Of a stretch of DNA of 64,000 bases, positions 46,504-55,577 are shown piece by piece. The stretch is taken from positions 1 through 64,000 of the forward strand of contig NZ_JAMTCO010000019.1 of NCBI RefSeq assembly GCF_024171925.1, written 5' to 3'. Origin of the DNA: Actinokineospora diospyrosa. GTDB lineage: Bacteria > Actinomycetota > Actinomycetes > Mycobacteriales > Pseudonocardiaceae. Numbering within the stretch: the first letter of the stretch is position 1; every line of letters begins with the position of its first letter. Made by a program: the position numbers and the translations under genes. Under the pieces are notes generated by a model. The model saw nothing but the letters and a program-made list of their open reading frames with translations, had not been told where the DNA came from and made no database searches.

Positions 46504-47765
46504 CCACTGTGCCCATCCCGGTCTCCGAGGGCGAGGACGTCGAGGCGCCGCTCACCTGGGGCCAGCGCAAGATCCAGCGGGAACTCCTCGCCTACCCGGA
46601 CGACCTCTACCTCGCGTTCCTGCCAGTCACGATCCCGGCTCACGGATCCACAGTGGATGGTGTGGTCGCCGCTCTCGCTTCCGTTCTGGCCGAATCCGAG
46701 TCACTGCGCACCATATACCCCGGTGCCGACCTGCAGCGGGTGCTCGGTTCACCCGGATATGAGCTGGAACTGATCGAAAACGGCACCGCGGAGGCCATCC
46801 ACGCCGACATGATGTCGTCGCGATTCCGCCCCACCGATCTACCAGTACGACTGGCTTTGATCCTCCGTGACGGCGTGCCTGAGGAGATCGTGGCCGTGCT
46901 GACGCACATGGCCGTTGATGGAATCGCTCTGGAGTTCTTCACTTCCCGCGTCGCCGATGCACTGGCAGGCGAGTTGTTGCCCTGGCAGGCCTGGCAACCA
47001 CGCCAACTCGCCCGAGCCCAACGAAGCCCAGAGGGCCTGGCCCGCAACGCCCGCACCCTCTCGTGGTGGGAAGCCAAGTACCGCACCGCCCCCGCCGCCG
47101 TCTTCCCCACCCCGGTCGACGCCCCCGGCGACCCCCGCTACATCGAAGCCCGCATGCTCTCGTTCGGCGCCGCCACCGCACTCCGAGCACTGACCCGCCG
47201 CACCCGCGTGAGCCCCTCCATGGTCGCCCTCGCGGGCCTGTGCACCATCCTGGGCGAACACTCCGGCCAGTCCCGGATCGCCGTGAGCTCCCTGTCCGCC
47301 AACCGATCCAGCGCCCAAACCCTGCGCATGATGGGCACCCTCTCCCAAGACGCCCTCATCGTCGTAGACACCCCTCAGCCCTTCGACGACCTGACCTCCC
47401 AGATCTGGGAATCAGCCACCTCCGCCTACACCCACAGCACCGTAGACCCCGACGAACAGCAACTGGTCCGCGAAAAGACCGACGCCGCCCGAGGCACCCC
47501 CTTCCTCCGGGACGTCGTCTACAACGACGTCAGCTCCCCTAGCATCTTCGGCCAACCCGCCCCACCACACTCCCCCGCCACCGGAACGACAACGATCACA
47601 GTGGCCCCCAGCGAGTTCATGTTCGTCAGCGCCTACGCAACCGTGTACAGAATGGACAGCGTGTTCGAAGTGTCCTTGTGGGCCGACACCGCCTACCTCC
47701 CCGAGCCGACCGTGGTCGACCTCCTCAATGCCTGGGAACAAGCACTGGTCGCAGCAGCACGCTGA
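46500..47765 (+). CDS. Free-standing condensation-domain-type acyltransferase
   Basis: A 421-residue protein of the NRPS condensation (CoA-dependent acyltransferase) fold. The active-site motif is THMAVDG, with the catalytic His136 and Asp140-Gly141 present but Thr in place of the first His of HHxxxDG. It likely joins the ACP-bound acyl group to an amine or alcohol, such as the amino-sugar-like unit. GTG start overlaps the previous stop by four bases. A degraded copy of its last 27 codons lies at 51883. Confidence 0.75.
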   Translation: MTTVPIPVSEGEDVEAPLTWGQRKIQRELLAYPDDLYLAFLPVTIPAHGSTVDGVVAALASVLAESESLRTIYPGADLQRVLGSPGYELELIENGTAEAIHADMMSSRFRPTDLPVRLALILRDGVPEEIVAVLTHMAVDGIALEFFTSRVADALAGELLPWQAWQPRQLARAQRSPEGLARNARTLSWWEAKYRTAPAAVFPTPVDAPGDPRYIEARMLSFGAATALRALTRRTRVSPSMVALAGLCTILGEHSGQSRIAVSSLSANRSSAQTLRMMGTLSQDALIVVDTPQPFDDLTSQIWESATSAYTHSTVDPDEQQLVREKTDAARGTPFLRDVVYNDVSSPSIFGQPAPPHSPATGTTTITVAPSEFMFVSAYATVYRMDSVFEVSLWADTAYLPEPTVVDLLNAWEQALVAAAR

Positions 47766-47897
47766 CACCCCTGCTTTCACACTTCTCTCATCGAGTTGTT
47801 TATCGGCGTGAATAGCGGAATAGCTCAGCGGTCGAAGGAACTCTGCAGATGTCGACCCTTGTGTTACGTTCCAAGAATGCGCGTAGGGTCGAAGTCG

Positions 47898-48509
47898 ATG
47901 AATGTCCCATTTGTCAGGGCGCTCGCCGCGGGTGCGGTGGTGGTGTCGTTGTTCGCCTCGGGTGCGGTCGCGCAGGCGGCCGGGCCGCGGGACCGACAGG
48001 TCTATGAGTGCGCGGGTCCGTCGATCGATCGGTACCAGCAGTGGCTGGCCTCCGGCGAGGGCACCACTGTCCCGGCCACCGGCAGTCTGCTTGTCCGCGA
48101 GGGCCGCGGCTATGCCGCGAAGGTGGCCTTCCTCAGGGAAGAGTGGCATGTCGTCGTGGTTTGGTTGGGCAACCAGTTCGAGGCGCGGGCCGATCTGTCG
48201 GCGTCGTCCGGGTTCTGGTTGACCTACAGCGCCACCGACGACCTGTACCTCCAACTCCGGCCCGCCTCGCACTGGAGCGGTGGTGACAAGTGGCTGACCA
48301 AGGTCCCGGCCACCGGCGGCAAGCGGGTCACCGCGTTCTTCAGCTTCGCCGCGGACAGTTGGACCTGGCTACCCGAACTCGGCCAGCCGTCCTACTCCTT
48401 CGCTTCGGCCCTGGCCGAGGCCCGCGGTTTCGTCTTCGTCGGCAAGACCGCGAACAAGCTCGACTTCCGCGGTCTGCGCATCGACGGCTACCAACCGCCC
48501 TGCCGCTGA
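47898..48509 (+). CDS. Secreted hypothetical protein
   Basis: A 203-residue protein with a clear Sec signal, LAAGAVVVSLFASGAVAQAAG. The mature part has one Cys near each end (YECAGP and PPCR), which may pair. It is rich in Trp and aromatic residues, with KVAFLREEWHVVVVWLGNQF, a pattern like beta-sandwich carbohydrate-binding modules, though I cannot assign one. I prefer ATG 47898 (AGGG nine bases upstream); ATG 47877 is also possible. Confidence 0.75.
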   Translation: MNVPFVRALAAGAVVVSLFASGAVAQAAGPRDRQVYECAGPSIDRYQQWLASGEGTTVPATGSLLVREGRGYAAKVAFLREEWHVVVVWLGNQFEARADLSASSGFWLTYSATDDLYLQLRPASHWSGGDKWLTKVPATGGKRVTAFFSFAADSWTWLPELGQPSYSFASALAEARGFVFVGKTANKLDFRGLRIDGYQPPCR

Positions 48510-48742
48510 TCGCCACCCCGACGAATGGTCCGACCCCATTCCGCGGCCGCCATCGCCACGTAGGCTGGCATTGCCGCGACCCGGATCTGTTCGTCCCGCG
48601 TCGTGTACCCCAGCACCACACACCGCAAGCTCCGCCCCACCGTGCAGTGGACGCCGTGGAACCTCTTGCGCGCCCGCGTCACGGGAACCGCGCCCGTTGT
48701 CACGTCCCCAGTATCCCCGTGGACAGGGCACAACGCCCTCGT

Positions 48743-48771
48743 CCCGCCCGGGAAATCCGCGGGCGGGACAA
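48743..48771 (-). terminator. Terminator hairpin after the HAF-repeat gene
   Basis: GTCCCGCCCG (48743-48752) and CGGGCGGGAC (48762-48771) form a 10-bp perfect stem 11 bases past the stop of the minus-strand gene. Likely intrinsic terminator. Confidence 0.75.
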
Positions 48772-48782
48772 GGGCCGTCTGA

Positions 48783-49943
48783 TCAGCGCCAGAGCACGCC
48801 GCGGGTGACGACCCCCGGGTAGGTGATGCTGCCCATGATGAACCCGTTCGCCGTGAGCTGCCTGGCGTACACCTTGGTCGCACCACTGGCCGCGGGCGAC
48901 AGGGGCAGGGTCGTGGCGTTGCCCGCCGGGTCCCACACGATCGCGCGGATCCGCGGGGACAGGTTCTGGAAGCCCACGCTCGTACCGAGTTCGTCGACGT
49001 CGGTCGCGAAGGAGTTCCCGCCGCCCGCCTGCGTGGCCAGCACCTGCGGAGTCCCCTGCGGGGTCCACCGGACCGCGTTGATATCGCCGATGCCCCTGAT
49101 GTAGGTACCCGCGATGTTCTGGTTCTCGGTCACCGCCGCCGCGCCGTTGCTCCAGGTGGTGTCGTCGGGCGCGCCCAGCGAGGTGATGGTGCCGTCGAGG
49201 TTCCAGCGCACCGCGAACCCGTCGGAGCTCCCGACCGCGATCCCGCTCTCGTTGACGTCGGAGATCGCGTCGACGCTGCCCTCGAGCACCGTGGACAACA
49301 CCCGCACCGCACCGTCGGGCGCCCACAGCACCGCACGCGTGCCGATCTCGTCCTGCGGGGTCGCCCGACCCCAGACGATCCCGCCGTCGGTGATCCCGTC
49401 CGCGGCGACGCCCCGGTACCCCGCGGGCACCGCCAGCCTGCTGATCTGCCCGTCGCGGTCCCACCGGACCGCGTTGCGCCACCCGATCTCCAGGTTCCCG
49501 GACGCCCCGACCACGACCCCCGCCCGGTTGACCGCGACGGCGCGGCTGCTGTTGTCCTCGGGCAGCACACCGAGGTCCCGCGGCACGGGCCCGTCCCACC
49601 GCGCGGCCCGCCACAACCCGCTGTACTCCTGCGCCTCACCCACCACGACCCCGGCGTCGTTGACCGCGTTCGCCCGGCTCCGCTCCCCACCGAAGGTCCC
49701 GAGGTCGACCGGCGTCGAGTTCCCGTCCCACCGCACAGCCCGCCGCGCCGTCCGCTCGGTGAACCCCACACTGTACCCGACCACGACCCCGCTCGCGTTC
49801 ACATCCGTCGCCATGCTCCCCTGATCTCCCGGCAACGGAGTCAACTCCACGTACGAGTACGCCCGCCCAGCCGCCTCAGCGACCCCGGGCACCAACCCCA
49901 CCGCCACCACGGCGACGGTCATCGCCACCAAGCTCCTGCGCAC
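48783..49943 (-). CDS. Secreted HAF-repeat beta-propeller-like protein
   Basis: A 386-residue exported protein. The signal is LVAMTVAVVAVGLVPGVAEA. The mature part is made of repeats such as DLGTFGGERSRANAVNDAGV followed by VVGEAQ and AVRWDG, a pattern of HAF/DUF3466 repeats that occur in extracellular proteins of unknown role. At least six units can be seen. GTG start with GGGGAAGGGG upstream; the frame to 50222 is not supported. Confidence 0.85.
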   Translation of the reverse strand: MRRSLVAMTVAVVAVGLVPGVAEAAGRAYSYVELTPLPGDQGSMATDVNASGVVVGYSVGFTERTARRAVRWDGNSTPVDLGTFGGERSRANAVNDAGVVVGEAQEYSGLWRAARWDGPVPRDLGVLPEDNSSRAVAVNRAGVVVGASGNLEIGWRNAVRWDRDGQISRLAVPAGYRGVAADGITDGGIVWGRATPQDEIGTRAVLWAPDGAVRVLSTVLEGSVDAISDVNESGIAVGSSDGFAVRWNLDGTITSLGAPDDTTWSNGAAAVTENQNIAGTYIRGIGDINAVRWTPQGTPQVLATQAGGGNSFATDVDELGTSVGFQNLSPRIRAIVWDPAGNATTLPLSPAASGATKVYARQLTANGFIMGSITYPGVVTRGVLWR

Positions 49944-50382
49944 GACAAACCCCTTCCCCCTCAACCGATCACCGACGAGGAGCAGGGTTTCGTCCTTTTC
50001 CCACCAGTACCAGGGTATTGCGACCCGGTACCCACTGTTCCCTATGGCCGCCAACACTTTCCACCGAACAGTCGCGTGGTTCCTGAAGACCATTGTGGAC
50101 TGTGCGAACCCAGGCGGGCTCCCTGGTTGCGCCAGCCCGAACAAGAAGCGTCCAACCGGGAACACCCCCAGGACCGAGCGGTCCGAGCCCAGCCAAGACC
50201 ACGACACCAATCGGACGCACAACCACGCCTACCACAGCTCTTCTAACGAAGAGGTCAAGGTCTATACCACGCAGGGTGTGCCTGGCGCCCCGATCTCACG
50301 TGAAGTCCGTGGTTTCCTGCTCACCCCCGTTCTCTGCCGGGGGCGCCGAGCAGTCGGCCGTCCGGCTCGGGCGCGCGGGTAA
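49944..50382. other. Non-coding region with the HAF gene promoter
   Basis: About 440 bases without a convincing gene. It should carry the promoter of the minus-strand HAF gene. Small open frames exist but show no protein-family features. Confidence 0.4.
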
Positions 50383-50670
50383 GAGCGTCGAACTCACCCG
50401 GCCGGGCACGCTGCCCACCCCACCGCCGACGGCTACGCCCAGCACCTCGTGGTCAAGAACCGCGACGCGGCGGCCAACCCAGCGCTGCGGGCGCTCACCT
50501 CCGGCGTCGAGTCCACCGGCGTGGCCCTGCGCCCGGCAGGCGCGGGCGGCATCGAGGGCACCCTGGGCCGGGCCGAGGTCGACGGCCTGCCCGCCGAGCT
50601 GCTCAACGGCGGCCTCGACGAGGCGTACGTGGACCAGGGCACCATGTCCGACGCCGAGGTCGCGAGCTGA
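50383..50670 (+). pseudogene. C-terminal fragment of an unidentified protein
   Basis: An open frame with coherent protein-like sequence, ADGYAQHLVVKNRDAAANP and LRALTSGVESTGVALRPAG, that ends in MSDAEVAS and a stop. It opens after a stop at 50380 and has no start with a ribosome-binding site before the conserved-looking part (a GTG falls inside at 50449). It looks like the 3' end of a truncated gene. The family is not recognised. Confidence 0.45.
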
Positions 50671-50826
50671 CCTAGTCTGCTACGACTGTCCACTGAGTAC
50701 GGTGGCTGCGGTTCACCCGGCGTGCGGCTGGTCCGCCGCCATCCGTTGTCGTACAGTCGAACGCTGTCCGTGCCCGGATGACGGCACGACAGGCACCGAG
50801 CTCGACTCGACCGGAAACGAGGCCCC

Positions 50827-51759
50827 GTGCGTTCGTTGATCCTGATCGTGCTCACCACGCTGTTGACCATCTCGGCCGCCACCGCCACCGCCGACCCCGC
50901 CGCACCCGACGCCGACGACATCGTGGGTGTCGGGGACCGCAGCAGCGAGGCGCTGTTCGACGGGCTCGCCGCCGCCTACAACGCGAGCGGCCCGTCGGCC
51001 GCCTTGGCGTCGTGGGCCGCCACCGGCCCGTCACCCATCGTCCCCCGAACGGGCGCCGACCCGATCGACCGCCCGAACGACCCCACCACCAGCCTCGCCG
51101 AACTCAACCGGCCGGGCAGCACGATCGACTTCGCCCGCGTCAGCCGCCCCCGCCAACCAACCGATGGCGGAACGGGCGTGCTCTACCTCCCCTTCGCCAC
51201 CGACAAGATCGGCTACGCGACAGCCGCCGTGACCAACGCACCCCCGATGCTCCCCGACTTCCTCAAACGCATCTTCGAATGCACGGCCACGACCTGGCAC
51301 CAGGTCAGGCCAGGCAGCTCCGGCCAAACCATCGAACCGGTCCTCCCCCGCGGCGACAGCGGCAGCCGGATCACCTTCCTGCGCGCGATCCGCGTTACCA
51401 CCCCCGGCCCCTGCGTCACCGAAGTCGACGAGAACGACCCGACGGCGTTCGCGGGCAACCCCAACCGAATCGGCCCCTTTGCCCAGAGCCGCTACACCAA
51501 ACTCCCCAGCCCCAGGCCGATCAAGGTCGACACCTACCTACTGGCAGGCACCGTATTCATCTCCACGGTAGTCCGCGATACAAACGGCCCCGGCCCCAAC
51601 GGCGGCGTTCCCGACCCCCTCCAGCCCCTGTTCGGCACAGGCATAGTGGGCCCAGACGCCACTGGCGTCGGCTGGATCTGCGGCACCCAGGCCAAGGACA
51701 TCATCCGAGCCCAAGGCTATAACCAACTCCCAGTCGGCACCTGCGGCAAACAGACCTGA
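50827..51759 (+). CDS. Secreted PstS-like substrate-binding protein
   Basis: A 310-residue exported protein: GTG start, signal SLILIVLTTLLTISAATATA, then DDIVGVGDRSSEALFDGLAA, which is the start of the phosphate-binding (PstS-like) fold as found in many actinomycete secreted proteins. There is no lipobox and no transporter gene nearby, so it may be free in the cell wall and not part of an ABC system. The four Cys may form two disulfides. Confidence 0.75.
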   Translation: MRSLILIVLTTLLTISAATATADPAAPDADDIVGVGDRSSEALFDGLAAAYNASGPSAALASWAATGPSPIVPRTGADPIDRPNDPTTSLAELNRPGSTIDFARVSRPRQPTDGGTGVLYLPFATDKIGYATAAVTNAPPMLPDFLKRIFECTATTWHQVRPGSSGQTIEPVLPRGDSGSRITFLRAIRVTTPGPCVTEVDENDPTAFAGNPNRIGPFAQSRYTKLPSPRPIKVDTYLLAGTVFISTVVRDTNGPGPNGGVPDPLQPLFGTGIVGPDATGVGWICGTQAKDIIRAQGYNQLPVGTCGKQT

Positions 51760-51882
51760 CCGACGTTCCAGGAGCGCCATCCCAGTCGGACGCAACAGAT
51801 TCGGCCCGTGACCAGCGTTCCTGGTCACGGGCCACACCGTGTGGGGCTCGCCCGACACGAGCCCACGCGGTCCGACATCAGG

Positions 51883-51963
51883 GACACCGCCTACCTCCCA
51901 GAGCTCACCGTTGTCGACTTGCTCAAGGCCTGGGAACAAGCACTGGTCGCAGCAGCACGCTGA
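51883..51963 (+). pseudogene. Remnant copy of the 3' end of the condensation gene
   Basis: 27 codons ending in a stop (DTAYLPELTVVDLLKAWEQA then LVAAAR) match the last 27 codons of the gene at 46500-47765 with seven base changes, and the last 42 bases (from GCCTGGGAACAAGC through the stop) are identical. Nothing upstream in frame resembles the rest of that gene. It is a small duplicate left by recombination. Confidence 0.85.
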
Positions 51964-52108
51964 CACCCCCAACGCGACCACCGGACAGCTCAGCAGCCCA
52001 CCGCGGAACCGCTTGACGCTGGTTGGCCAACTCGGAGCCTCGCTGACTCACCCGTGAGGAAGGGCGATGGGGTCACGTCACCAACGAAACTTGAGCGCAC
52101 CCGTCAGG

Positions 52109-52627
52109 TCACTCCGCCTCGCGCTCGCAGTACTCCAGGCTTGTGGAGCTGAGTGCCGCGTGGGCACGCAGCAGCCGGTCAGCCAGGATTGACCCGAGCA
52201 TGGTCGTAGCCTCCGCGACACTCACGAAGACGAACTCACTGATCTCCGGGTCCCTGATCCGGAGCCCGAGCACATCTGCGGCCGACAGCTCGCCGCCGTC
52301 GAACACGAAGGCAAGCAGGTCATCCCACGGTCCGTTCGGCGGGACCCAGTCGAGTGCGAGCATCCGACCTGCGGTCACCTCGAGGCCAAGCTCCTCACGC
52401 AGCTCACGCTCCGCCGCCCCCCGGGGCGCTTCATTGCTCTCCACCATGCCGCCAGGCAGATCCCACCCATCCTTGTAGGTCGGATTGACCAGCAAGACCC
52501 GCCCCACCTCATCCCGGATGACCAGGTCAGCCGCCACCCTCTTCCGCGCTTGGCGCGCATTGCCCTCCGCGTAGTAGGCGAACCGAGCCTCATCCTCACC
52601 TAGATCGGCCACGCCTCGTCTATACAC
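52109..52627 (-). CDS. NUDIX hydrolase (regulator-associated type)
   Basis: A 172-residue NUDIX protein. The box is GGMVESNEAPRGAAERELRE with ELGL, complete. It starts at GTG 52627; a GTG a few codons inside is an alternative. Such NUDIX genes often stand beside XRE-TPR regulators in actinomycetes, and a broken pair of the same kind lies just upstream. Its substrate is not known. Confidence 0.88.
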   Translation of the reverse strand: MYRRGVADLGEDEARFAYYAEGNARQARKRVAADLVIRDEVGRVLLVNPTYKDGWDLPGGMVESNEAPRGAAERELREELGLEVTAGRMLALDWVPPNGPWDDLLAFVFDGGELSAADVLGLRIRDPEISEFVFVSVAEATTMLGSILADRLLRAHAALSSTSLEYCEREAE

Positions 52628-52636
52628 CAGACCCCG

Positions 52637-52885
52637 CTATACCGTTGTCGAAGTTGACGCAGCGGAGTGTTGTCGTCCTCGGCAGGCGAAGCAGATGGCC
52701 AGGATGCTGGGGGCTGTGCTCGGCGCCCATCCCGCCCACGGGCCCCGGGCGATCGCGGTGGCGGATTTGCCCTGGGCGCGGCAGTGTTCGGCGAGGGCGT
52801 CGAGGTAGGCGTTGGCGGCGACGTAGTTGGCCTGGCCGGGATTGCCCACGACACCGGCGGTAGGCGTCATCACGGGATCACCCAT
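52637..52885 (-). pseudogene. Fragment of a type I PKS ketoreductase domain
   Basis: The frame contains [20 protein letters not shown], then [19 protein letters not shown] and RGPWAGWA, which is the catalytic Tyr/Asn region of a modular PKS ketoreductase. Only about 48 residues of the domain remain, followed by unrelated sequence and a stop. No PKS gene is nearby. It is a transferred or degraded fragment. Confidence 0.8.
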
Positions 52886-52893
52886 CACGGACC

Positions 52894-53931
52894 TCAGGCG
52901 AGGCTGGTGACCTCGTGGATGCGCGAGTCCAGCCGTGCGGAATGCACCCCGGCAGCGGTGTGGCGGGCGCGATGCAGGGTGGCGCGGGCGGCGTCGAGGT
53001 TGCCGCTGCGGGCGTAGGACTCGGCCAGCCAGGACAGGTAGAGGGCGATCTCGCGGGCGTGTCCGGTGGGGTAGGCGGCGATCGCGGCCGTCAACAGGGG
53101 TTCGGCGAGCTCGGGTTCGCCCAGCTCGATCAGGCAACGACCGGCCATGACGTCGATCTCGTGGCGGTTGAGCCAGTAGACCCATTCCGGTTCCGCGATG
53201 CCCAATGCGCGGCCCTCGTAGAGTTCGTCGACGGTGTCCAGCGCGCGACGCGTGCCGTCGCGGTCCCGGCATCGGGCGGCAGCCCAGGCGACTCGTTCGT
53301 GCAGCAGCGCCCGCACCACTGGTGTCGCCTGCCTGGCTCCCTTAGCCGCCGACCGGGCGAGCAACACCGCGTCACGGGGGTCGCCCACGGTGGTCATCTG
53401 GTAAGCCAGCGAGGACAGCAGTTGGCCGGTGAGCGCGTGGTCCCCGGCCGATCGCGCCGCCGCGACCCCGGCCAGGTACACCCGCTGTGCCTCGTGGTGA
53501 CGCCCGGCGTCGCTGGACACCCACCCCGCCAGTTGCGCCAACTCGCCGAGGACGGTGAGCAGTCGCCTGCCGGTGTCCTCGGTGTAGGCAGCGCGGTTTA
53601 CGACGTCGCCCACGTGCCGAAACTCAGCGTGCACCATTGGATACAGGTCACCCCCACCGACCACGTCATCAAGAAGGCGAAGCCGCACCACCCGCGCTTC
53701 GAGCTCCCCGACAAGAGCAGCACCGACACGTCGCCCGGCCCGCGCATGGACCACCACCGGGCCGTCCTCGAACAGCCACTCATGTGCCAACCGCAGCGGG
53801 TCCTCGGCAGGAGCGTGGAAGGCGTCTCTGGGCAGGCTCACTGCGCGTAAGCCTCGGCATAGGCCTTGTCGATCCTGCAGCGCCTGGCGTCGAGGTGGCA
53901 CAACTGCGTCCGTACGCGGCGCAAAGACCAC
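52894..53931 (-). pseudogene. XRE-TPR regulator lacking its DNA-binding domain
   Basis: An open frame of 345 codons. From about residue 38 (AFHAPAEDPLRLAHEWL) to the end it matches the C-terminal, tetratricopeptide-like part of actinomycete XRE-TPR regulators, including VLGELAQLAGWVSSDAG, which parallels ATAELAHLAGWMARDAG of the gene at 54147. The N-terminal helix-turn-helix is missing; the first 30 or so codons come from NUDIX sequence read in another frame. Probably non-functional. Confidence 0.75.
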
Positions 53932-53954
53932 TCCGAGGAATCGGTGCTACCCCA

Positions 53955-54110
53955 ACGGAGCGGGCCACAGGTAGGACCCAGTCGAGCGAGAGCATTCGGC
54001 CCGCGGTGGTCTCGAGGTCGAGTTCCTCGCGCAGCTCTCGTTCTGCCACGCTCCGGGGGCTTCATTGCTCCGCGGCAAGCCGTGAATAGCCCCCTGGGTT
54101 CCACCATCGA
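53955..54110 (-). pseudogene. NUDIX gene fragment
   Basis: VAERELREELDLETTAGRML followed by SLDWVLP matches AAERELREELGLEVTAGRML of the NUDIX gene at 52109. Sequence before it (WWNPGGYSR region) looks like the GGMVE start, interrupted by a stop, and the rest of the protein is missing. It joins directly into the truncated regulator, so one deletion seems to have removed the NUDIX 3' end and the regulator 5' end. Confidence 0.8.
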
Positions 54111-54146
54111 GTGACCTCCCGCACGGATCGTGCTCGGCGAATCGGA

Positions 54147-55577
54147 TCAGAGTGGGCTGCGGTGGGCAAGCAGGTTGCGGACGTGAACAGCCGTGGTTCC
54201 CTTGACCGAGCCCAGACGCAAGGCGATGTCAGCAGCGCTGCGATCAATACGTGTCGAGTGCACGCCCTCGGCGAGAACCACGAACTCGCTCCACGCGTCA
54301 ACGGCGCCGTCGACGTCGTCGCGGCGAAATCGGATCTTGCCAAGATCGGCCAAGACCATGGCGCGGGTGCGGCGGCGGTCGAGGCCAAGCGAGAGCGCTT
54401 GGTCGATGTGTTCCTCGGCGGCGAGCATGTCTCCCATGCGGGCATGAACCAGTGCCGCTTCGTGGGCCCATCGGCCCGGGCTGTAATGACCGGCCCAGCT
54501 GATGCCTGGTGTATCCACCGCGCGCTCCATGGCGATTTCGGCCACTGACAGTCGGGCGCGGGCGGTCGCGAGGTCGCTGTCGGCTGCCGCCGCGCGCGCG
54601 TGAGTCGTGGCGTAGTAGGCCCGTGCTTTCGGCTCGCCAAGATGGCGTCCTGTGTGGTCGGCGGCATCGGCGAAGTGGAGCGCCGCACCCGCGCAGCCGA
54701 GATCAAGGGCCTGGTCGGCAAGCCCGCGCAGTGAGGTGGCGGCGACTTCGGGAGCGCCTGCTTCGTTCGCCAAGCGGTAGCTGTGGAGGTAGTACCGCTG
54801 GGCGACGCCGTTCTCGCCGGCGTCTCGAGCCATCCACCCGGCAAGATGCGCCAATTCGGCGGTCGCGGTGACCAACTCGCGTCCGATGGCCTCGTTGTAG
54901 GTCCCGTTCAACCAGCGCCCGACGTCATCGACCAGGTAGCGCACGACCAGGTGGCGCGCGTGCGCACCTCCCAACTCCGACGCGGTGTCCCCCAGGGCCG
55001 TGGTCATCGTGCGGATCGCCGCGACCTCTCCGGCACCGACCCGAACCCCTCCCGCGCGCGCCACTCGACGTGTGATCGCATCCGGGTCGCTGGGGGCGAA
55101 CGCCGCGGCCGCGACGGTCGCTGCGGCAGACATGAGGAACTCGCGACGGTCCACGTCAGCGCCTCCCAACCTCATCACCGACTCCACGGCATCTCTGCCG
55201 GGCAGTCCGTCATCGACGTCTACACCTGCACGAGCGTGCCATCCCCGGGCCTCAACGTGTGGCCGTCGATCCCGTGGCGCCTGGTCTTGTGGTGGCCCCG
55301 CTGTCCCTTCAGTCAGTTGGTCCGCCTCGACAACACCGACGGGCTCTGGATCGAGATTAGACTCGGCAGGACCCACTTCGAGTAGCACCACGAGTTCGCG
55401 AAGCGACAGCGACAGCGCATCCGCTAGCCGACGCCGGAACCCTGGCATTGGCGCCTGGCTTCCCGACTCCCACCGAGCTACCGTCGACCGCTCGACCCCT
55501 AGCGCCTCCGCCAAGGTCTCCTGCGTGAATCCCATCGCCACTCTGCGCTGGGCCAGAGCACGCCGTCGCGTAGCCAT
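54147..55577 (-). CDS. XRE-family regulator with TPR-like domain
   Basis: A 476-residue protein. Residues 1-65 form the helix-turn-helix (GFTQETLAEALGVERSTVAR and WESGSQAPMP). After a Pro/Asp-rich linker (about 75-150) a long helical, TPR-like domain follows. A DRREFLMSAAATVAAAAF stretch near 150, typical of this family, resembles a Tat-like segment but is internal, so it is not an export signal. It is the intact member of a duplicated regulator/NUDIX pair. I use ATG 55577; ATG 55598 would add seven residues. Confidence 0.88.
   Translation of the reverse strand: MATRRRALAQRRVAMGFTQETLAEALGVERSTVARWESGSQAPMPGFRRRLADALSLSLRELVVLLEVGPAESNLDPEPVGVVEADQLTEGTAGPPQDQAPRDRRPHVEARGWHARAGVDVDDGLPGRDAVESVMRLGGADVDRREFLMSAAATVAAAAFAPSDPDAITRRVARAGGVRVGAGEVAAIRTMTTALGDTASELGGAHARHLVVRYLVDDVGRWLNGTYNEAIGRELVTATAELAHLAGWMARDAGENGVAQRYYLHSYRLANEAGAPEVAATSLRGLADQALDLGCAGAALHFADAADHTGRHLGEPKARAYYATTHARAAAADSDLATARARLSVAEIAMERAVDTPGISWAGHYSPGRWAHEAALVHARMGDMLAAEEHIDQALSLGLDRRRTRAMVLADLGKIRFRRDDVDGAVDAWSEFVVLAEGVHSTRIDRSAADIALRLGSVKGTTAVHVRNLLAHRSPL

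Larger units (their letters stand above)
33268..47765 (+). other. Putative natural product biosynthetic gene cluster
   Basis: Fourteen genes on one strand, most joined by start-stop overlaps, combine an ACP, AMP ligase, aminodeoxychorismate synthase, KS, KS-like/thioesterase, ketoreductase, condensation enzyme, sugar-type epimerase, aminotransferase, NUDIX, phosphatase, methyltransferase, FAD oxidase and an exporter. There is no modular PKS or NRPS, no glycosyltransferase and no pathway regulator inside. Product class is inferred only from these parts. Confidence 0.8.

Noticed and set aside
47685..51963. Attachment-site repeats of an integrated mobile element
   Set aside because: The 81-bp repeats are diverged in their first half, lie at a gene end that is not a tRNA, and no integrase or excisionase is found between them. 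Kept as a duplication, not called as att sites.
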